Shown here: positions 16,978 through 20,068 of the stretch, one piece after another
How the letters are laid out: every line of letters begins with the position of its first letter
How positions within the stretch are numbered: position 1 is the first letter of the stretch
NCBI GenBank assembly: GCA_937952395.1
Contig: CALFYV010000456.1
Coordinates: forward strand, 1 to 20,068
DNA from: an uncultured Bacteriovoracaceae bacterium
GTDB taxonomy: Bacteria; Bdellovibrionota; Bacteriovoracia; Bacteriovoracales; Bacteriovoracaceae
DNA: 20,068 nucleotides
Reading direction: 5' to 3'
Translations under genes and position numbers: made by a program
The notes under the pieces: generated by a model
Database searches by the model: none
Told to the model about the DNA's origin: nothing
Seen by the model: only the letters and a program-made list of their open reading frames with translations

Positions 16978-17487
16978 TTATTGTTCTTCACCTAAAACAA
17001 CAAATTTGTATGTTTTAAATCCAGCTTCAGCGCAAGTGAACATGATTTTTTTTAGATAAGAATACTTAAGAGATTTATCAACAATCAGATTTGCGACACC
17101 GGAAAACTTCGCAGCCTGTGGTGAAGATTTTTCAACTTCTTTAACTTTGTTTTTTATGGCCACAAGTTTATCGAAAAGCGGAATAATTCTGCGTCCACCA
17201 TAGTCATAAGTTCTACTTGGTAAATTTTCGCTGTTTAGAACTTCTTCATTATCAACCCAGATTTTTGAGGCAGAAACCTGAATCATAACCCCTGAAGTAC
17301 TAGGAGTAGGTGAAATTGATGTAGGTAGTTCAATTCCCGTAGGAACATTGATAACAATTCCAGATGAGTTGTAACTATGAAGCAAGAAAACGAGAAGAAT
17401 AACTAAAATGTCGAGTAGAGATGTAATATCAACATCGATGATATCTTTTTTATTTCTCTTGATTCTTTTTCTTATAGGTTTTCTCAT
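16978..17487 (-). CDS. ExbD/TolR-family protein, AglS-like (second TolR of the motor)
   Basis: The protein has 169 residues: a very basic N-terminus (RKPIRKRIKRNKK), then one membrane helix containing D26 in DITSLLDILVILLVFLL. That aspartate is the proton-carrying residue of ExbD, TolR and MotB. The periplasmic domain is about 130 residues, with a proline/serine-rich neck (near 52-66) and a C-terminal strand-helix that includes one cysteine in FTCAEAGF. The gene begins one base after the stop of the first TolR-like gene and has no ribosome binding site of its own, so it depends on coupled translation. It ends 13 bases from the stop of the FHA gene coming from the other strand. With its two neighbours it should form the proton-driven stator; which of the two TolR-like proteins matches AglQ and which AglS cannot be settled here. 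Confidence 0.85.
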   Translation of the reverse strand: MRKPIRKRIKRNKKDIIDVDITSLLDILVILLVFLLHSYNSSGIVINVPTGIELPTSISPTPSTSGVMIQVSASKIWVDNEEVLNSENLPSRTYDYGGRRIIPLFDKLVAIKNKVKEVEKSSPQAAKFSGVANLIVDKSLKYSYLKKIMFTCAEAGFKTYKFVVLGEEQ

Positions 17488-17488
17488 A

Positions 17489-18019
17489 TTAACTCATTAA
17501 ATTGCCAAAAACGATGTTATTAAAAAGAGTTTTAATTTTTTCTTCTAGACCTTCTTTGCTTTTTCTAAAAATGGCTTCATCTTGTCTTTGTAGTAAACGT
17601 ACTGCATCCATTATTTTGATAAGTTCTTTGTACTCTAAATCTACTTTAGGTTCTAAGATAATACTTTCTTCGTGCAAATTCTTTTTTTTGATATCAATTA
17701 AATAACTATGAAGTGAATTTAAATCATATTCACCGTTCGCTATTTTCCCAAAACTAGTTAAAACACGTGCTGGAATACCTGCAGATAAAGTAAGTTTATC
17801 TGCGGTTATTGAAAGTGTAAGCGCCAGAGGCTTTTTCTTATCTTCTGGAGGTGGTTCATCGGAAACAATCGGGATATCACTAGAAATTTCAAAAACCTTG
17901 ATGAAGTTAGCCGACATCAAAAGAAAAAAGATAAAAATGAATACTGCATCTAAAATAGGTATTAGATTTAATCTTTCGTATTTCTTTTTTCTTCTTTTGG
18001 CACTTGGTACTCGGTACAT
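17489..18019 (-). CDS. ExbD/TolR-family protein, AglQ-like (first TolR of the motor)
   Basis: This 176-residue protein has a basic N-terminus (AKRRKKKYER), then one membrane helix with the proton-binding aspartate at D24 (NLIPILDAVFIFIFFLLM). The periplasmic part starts with an acidic proline-rich neck (SDEPPPEDKKK, about 53-63) and continues with the strand pattern ALTLSITADKLTL typical of the ExbD/TolR fold. The C-terminal 45 residues are a charged helical extension. Its ATG overlaps the TAA of the TolQ-like gene by one base, and it is followed after one base by a second TolR-like gene. A single channel gene with two different TolR-type partners is the AglR-AglQ-AglS layout, not the usual single TolQ-TolR or ExbB-ExbD pair. 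Confidence 0.85.
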   Translation of the reverse strand: MYRVPSAKRRKKKYERLNLIPILDAVFIFIFFLLMSANFIKVFEISSDIPIVSDEPPPEDKKKPLALTLSITADKLTLSAGIPARVLTSFGKIANGEYDLNSLHSYLIDIKKKNLHEESIILEPKVDLEYKELIKIMDAVRLLQRQDEAIFRKSKEGLEEKIKTLFNNIVFGNLMS

Positions 18020-18699
18020 TACTTAGCTTCTTTTTTAGTTCCTAAAATGTCCAATAGCTTAACTGAAAATTCATCAATCTCATTTGTGATTTTTTCAGAT
18101 TTGGCCATCAAAAAAGCATGAATCATCATAATTGTGATAGCTGAAAATAACCCAAGAGCTGTTGTATTCATAGCTTTCGCAATACCTTGAGCTAGGATTT
18201 CTGCTTTTTGAGCAGGATCAGCTGCAGCCACTGCGGAAAATGATTGCATTAGACCCTGGATAGTTCCAAGTAATCCAAACAATGTTGAGATATTGGCAAC
18301 CAAACTTAAATAATTAAGTCTTAATTCTACTTTTGGGATAACTTCTAAAGCTGTGGCATCAATTGCATTTTGAATTTGTTCTGTTCCTTGACTTGCTCTC
18401 TTGAGTCCACTTTTTAAAACTCTGGCCAGTGCAGAGACTGAACCGGAACATACTCTGATGGCACCTTGAATATCATTTGAAAGAATATATCTTTGCAATT
18501 CATTCATGAAGGAAGGTCCATCAACGTCGTGTGAAGATAATCTTCTTAATCGTTCTAAAGCAATAGCAATACCAAAGCCCCAAACAAATAAGATGACCCA
18601 CATAAAAATTCCACCATCTTGCATAAATGAGGCGACACTATTGATAAGCGATATGCCCATTGATGGTTCTACTGTTGTTGCTGCTTCCATTCCGTCCAT
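18019..18699 (-). CDS. MotA/TolQ/ExbB proton channel family protein, AglR-like
   Basis: The 226 residues carry three membrane segments (about 31-48, 130-150 and 175-197) with a cytoplasmic domain between the first two, as in TolQ and ExbB. The family hallmark G142-LLGT-I-x-GL is present, and T146 and T179/T180 occupy the places of the pore threonines. It should form the pentameric inner-membrane channel whose proton flow, with the aspartates of the two TolR-like proteins, drives motion of the FHA/TonB-like arm. The ATG at 18699 is supported by AAAGGAG six bases upstream; a second Met three codons in is too far from that site. An 88-base gap separates it from gmhA; no convincing promoter was found in it, so it may depend partly on upstream transcription. 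Confidence 0.9.
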   Translation of the reverse strand: MDGMEAATTVEPSMGISLINSVASFMQDGGIFMWVILFVWGFGIAIALERLRRLSSHDVDGPSFMNELQRYILSNDIQGAIRVCSGSVSALARVLKSGLKRASQGTEQIQNAIDATALEVIPKVELRLNYLSLVANISTLFGLLGTIQGLMQSFSAVAAADPAQKAEILAQGIAKAMNTTALGLFSAITIMMIHAFLMAKSEKITNEIDEFSVKLLDILGTKKEAK

Positions 18700-18787
18700 G
18701 GATGACTCCTTTCTGATTAACTATACTAATAATTTTAAGCTTTTATCTGATTTGAGAAAAGGGCTAAGTTTAAAAAAAAGAGAATTA

Positions 18788-19375
18788 TTATTGATAATGT
18801 TGAGGAAAAAGCTCTCTTTCTATACCTTCGATAAAAATATGAATGAGTTTTATATGGATTTCTTGAATTCTATCACTAACTGAATTATCCACAATAAGTG
18901 GAACATCAACCATGTCTTTTAATTTTCCCCCACCTTTGCCAAGAAGTCCCACTATATTCATCTTTTGTTTTCTAGCGGCTTCTACTGCAAGGATAACGTT
19001 CTCCGAATTTCCACTAGTGGAAATGGCCAGAAGAGTATCACCTTTTCTTCCCCAGGCTTCGACGTGACGAGAGAATATATATTTATAACCATAATCATTG
19101 GAAACACAGGTGATATGTGAAGGATCACCCATACTCATGGCTGCTAGTGGAGGTCTGTCTTTTCTAAACCTTCCAGTTAGCTCTTCAACAAAATGCATGG
19201 AATCGCACATTGAACCACCGTTACCACATGATAAGAGTCTTCCATCATTTTTCAATGTTTCCACGAAGTAATTGATAGAGCTTTGAATTTTTTTTATATT
19301 ATCAGGATTACCCATGAACTTTTGTAGGGTATTTTCGGCGTCGGTAAAGGCATTTTGAATAAAATTTAAATCCAT
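18788..19375 (-). CDS. gmhA: Sedoheptulose-7-phosphate isomerase (phosphoheptose isomerase)
   Basis: This 195-residue SIS-domain protein should convert sedoheptulose 7-phosphate to D-glycero-D-manno-heptose 7-phosphate, the first step to ADP-heptose for LPS core. The GmhA hallmarks are clear: LLSCGNGGSMCDSMHFVEELTGRFR with H61 and E65 at the positions known in E. coli, STSGNSENV for the sugar phosphate, and DRIQEIHIKLIHIFIE with Q171 and H179 matching the E. coli catalytic Gln172 and His180. This sequence pattern separates it from DiaA, which lacks the catalytic set. The start is two bases after the stop of trxA with no Shine-Dalgarno of its own, so translation is probably coupled to trxA. 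No other heptose genes (gmhB, hldE, hldD) are in the window. Confidence 0.9.
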   Translation of the reverse strand: MDLNFIQNAFTDAENTLQKFMGNPDNIKKIQSSINYFVETLKNDGRLLSCGNGGSMCDSMHFVEELTGRFRKDRPPLAAMSMGDPSHITCVSNDYGYKYIFSRHVEAWGRKGDTLLAISTSGNSENVILAVEAARKQKMNIVGLLGKGGGKLKDMVDVPLIVDNSVSDRIQEIHIKLIHIFIEGIERELFPQHYQ

Positions 19376-19377
19376 AA

Positions 19378-19704
19378 CTAAGAAATCAAATCATTAAGAT
19401 TTTTTAAGATTTCACCTTTCGGTTGATTGCCGACTAAAGTACTTTTGACTTCTCCGTCTTTAAAAAAGATAAGAGTCGGTATACCACGTATTCCATATTT
19501 TTGAGCCAGCTCACCAGACTCATCAACGTTAACTTTCACCAATGAAGCTTTTGTACCAATTTCTCCGGCGATTTCATCTAAAACAGGTGCGAGAGCTTTA
19601 CACGGGCCACACCATTCAGCCCAGAAATCTACAAGAACAGGTTTATCTGAGCGTAAAACCACATCATCAAAGTTACCTTGGCTTACGTTTTGAAGATTTG
19701 ACAT
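19378..19704 (-). CDS. trxA: Thioredoxin
   Basis: This is a 108-residue single-domain thioredoxin of standard length. The active site W31-C32-G33-P34-C35 is intact, D26 is the buried aspartate that tunes the thiols, and P76 in RGIPT is the cis-proline next to the active site. There is no signal peptide, so it works in the cytoplasm, reducing disulfides with electrons from thioredoxin reductase. The ATG has TAGGAG seven bases upstream. It is the first gene of a trxA-gmhA pair with a two-base gap. The 170-base region in front of it, shared with a divergent RDD-family gene, contains a Fur-box-like palindrome and a possible TTGTTA / GATAGT promoter pair on this strand, the latter weak. Confidence 0.95.
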   Translation of the reverse strand: MSNLQNVSQGNFDDVVLRSDKPVLVDFWAEWCGPCKALAPVLDEIAGEIGTKASLVKVNVDESGELAQKYGIRGIPTLIFFKDGEVKSTLVGNQPKGEILKNLNDLIS

Positions 19705-19773
19705 AAAATTCTCCTAGAGCGTTTTAATTTAGCTAATGAGCAGAATATAAGATTCTTCTCCACAAGTACACTA

Positions 19774-19792
19774 GTTAGTGACTATCATTCTC
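19774..19792. promoter_or_regulatory. Fur-box-like 19-base palindrome between trxA and the RDD-family gene
   Basis: Read on the minus strand as GAGAATGATAGTCACTAAC, it matches the E. coli Fur consensus GATAATGATAATCATTATC at 15 of 19 positions by hand count. It overlaps a weak candidate -10 for trxA (GATAGT with TTGTTA 18 bases upstream). AT-rich DNA yields such matches by chance, so this is a candidate only. Confidence 0.3.
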
Positions 19793-19874
19793 AGTTTATT
19801 ACTTTAACAAAACTTAAGCAAAAGCTGAAAAATGCCTTATTCTAAAAGACTAATAAATCCAGTAAGATGGAGCT

Positions 19875-20068
19875 ATGAATAAAAAGTACCTCTTGAGAGG
19901 ATCCATTCAAACTTCGCGTATCACGCGTCTGATTGCTAAGGCGATTGACCTAGGAATCGTTTTTCTTTTAAGCCTCTTTTATTATCCCTTTGGATTAATA
20001 TTGGGTTGTTCCTATTTGGCTATTTCAGATTTTTTGAATGAAGGGCAATCTGTTGGAAAACGGCTCAT
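19875..20068 (+). CDS. RDD-family membrane protein, N-terminal part (runs off the right edge)
   Basis: Sixty-four codons are visible. R18, D25 and D52 give the family's Arg-Asp-Asp pattern, and D52 is followed by F-L-N-E-G-Q-S-V-G-K-R, the conserved loop that ends the first helical hairpin. Two hydrophobic stretches (about 26-36 and 38-50) form a tight hairpin between the aspartates. RDD proteins are small inner-membrane proteins, some implicated in ion or solute transport; the substrate here is unknown. The ATG is the only one available, because a stop lies in frame four codons upstream. The nearby GGAG is only two bases away, so initiation may be weak. It diverges from trxA. The family call is good, but the C-terminal part and the downstream neighbours cannot be seen. 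Confidence 0.75.
   Translation, partial: MNKKYLLRGSIQTSRITRLIAKAIDLGIVFLLSLFYYPFGLILGCSYLAISDFLNEGQSVGKRL

Noticed and set aside
18506..18883. Open frame of 125 codons on the plus strand across the gap between gmhA and the TolQ-like gene
   Set aside because: It is antisense to two certain genes and its sequence has no recognisable features. The gap it spans has no start signals for it.
1..20068. CRISPR arrays, insertion sequences, prophage or defence islands
   Set aside because: No regularly spaced repeats, transposase or integrase motifs, terminal inverted repeats or tRNA-like attachment sites were seen. The AddAB-like pair is a housekeeping repair system in appearance.

Overview
The window is AT-rich, tightly packed bacterial chromosome from a Gram-negative organism. 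It encodes lipoproteins, an outer-membrane barrel, TolQ/TolR-type proton channels and a sedoheptulose-7-phosphate isomerase for LPS heptose. The pairing of a Glt-like envelope operon (TPR proteins plus an FHA/TonB-like protein with an AgmX/PglI-type tail) with an AglRQS-like motor is known from Myxococcota and Bdellovibrionota. The low GC, judged by eye, favours a Bacteriovorax/Halobacteriovorax-like predatory bacterium. That taxonomic placement is inference. No mobile element, CRISPR array, tRNA or rRNA was seen, and no gene-free stretch exceeds about 170 bases.

Layout. (1) Positions 1-548, minus: the N-terminal membrane part of an ETF:quinone oxidoreductase-like Fe-S protein, cut by the window edge. 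(2) 642-2224, plus: an unrecognised multi-span membrane protein overlapping a lipoprotein that resembles a degenerate alkaline-phosphatase-fold enzyme. (3) 2208-3035, minus: the redox chaperone Hsp33, starting at TTG and overlapping the lipoprotein gene tail to tail. (4) 3107-8719, plus: an AddB-like and AddA-like pair for double-strand-break resection. Both subunits carry a PD-(D/E)XK nuclease with a four-cysteine Fe-S signature. (5) 8797-16964, plus: a six-gene operon with its own promoter, encoding an outer-membrane barrel, two large periplasmic TPR proteins, a TPR lipoprotein, a small basic exported protein and a membrane-spanning FHA/TonB-like protein. (6) 16978-18699, minus and converging on it: TolQ-like and two TolR-like proteins, the proton-driven motor. 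(7) 18788-19704, minus: gmhA and trxA upstream of the motor genes. (8) 19875 to the end, plus: start of an RDD-family membrane protein, divergent from trxA, with a Fur-box-like palindrome between them.

How it fits together: regions 5 and 6 probably build one trans-envelope machine. The TolQ/TolR-like channel would energise the FHA/TonB-like protein, whose periplasmic tail would reach the TPR proteins, the lipoprotein and the barrel at the outer membrane. In Myxococcus the related machine drives gliding. Here it could serve gliding on surfaces or on prey, or another envelope task. The regulators and surface adhesins of the Myxococcus system are not in this window.
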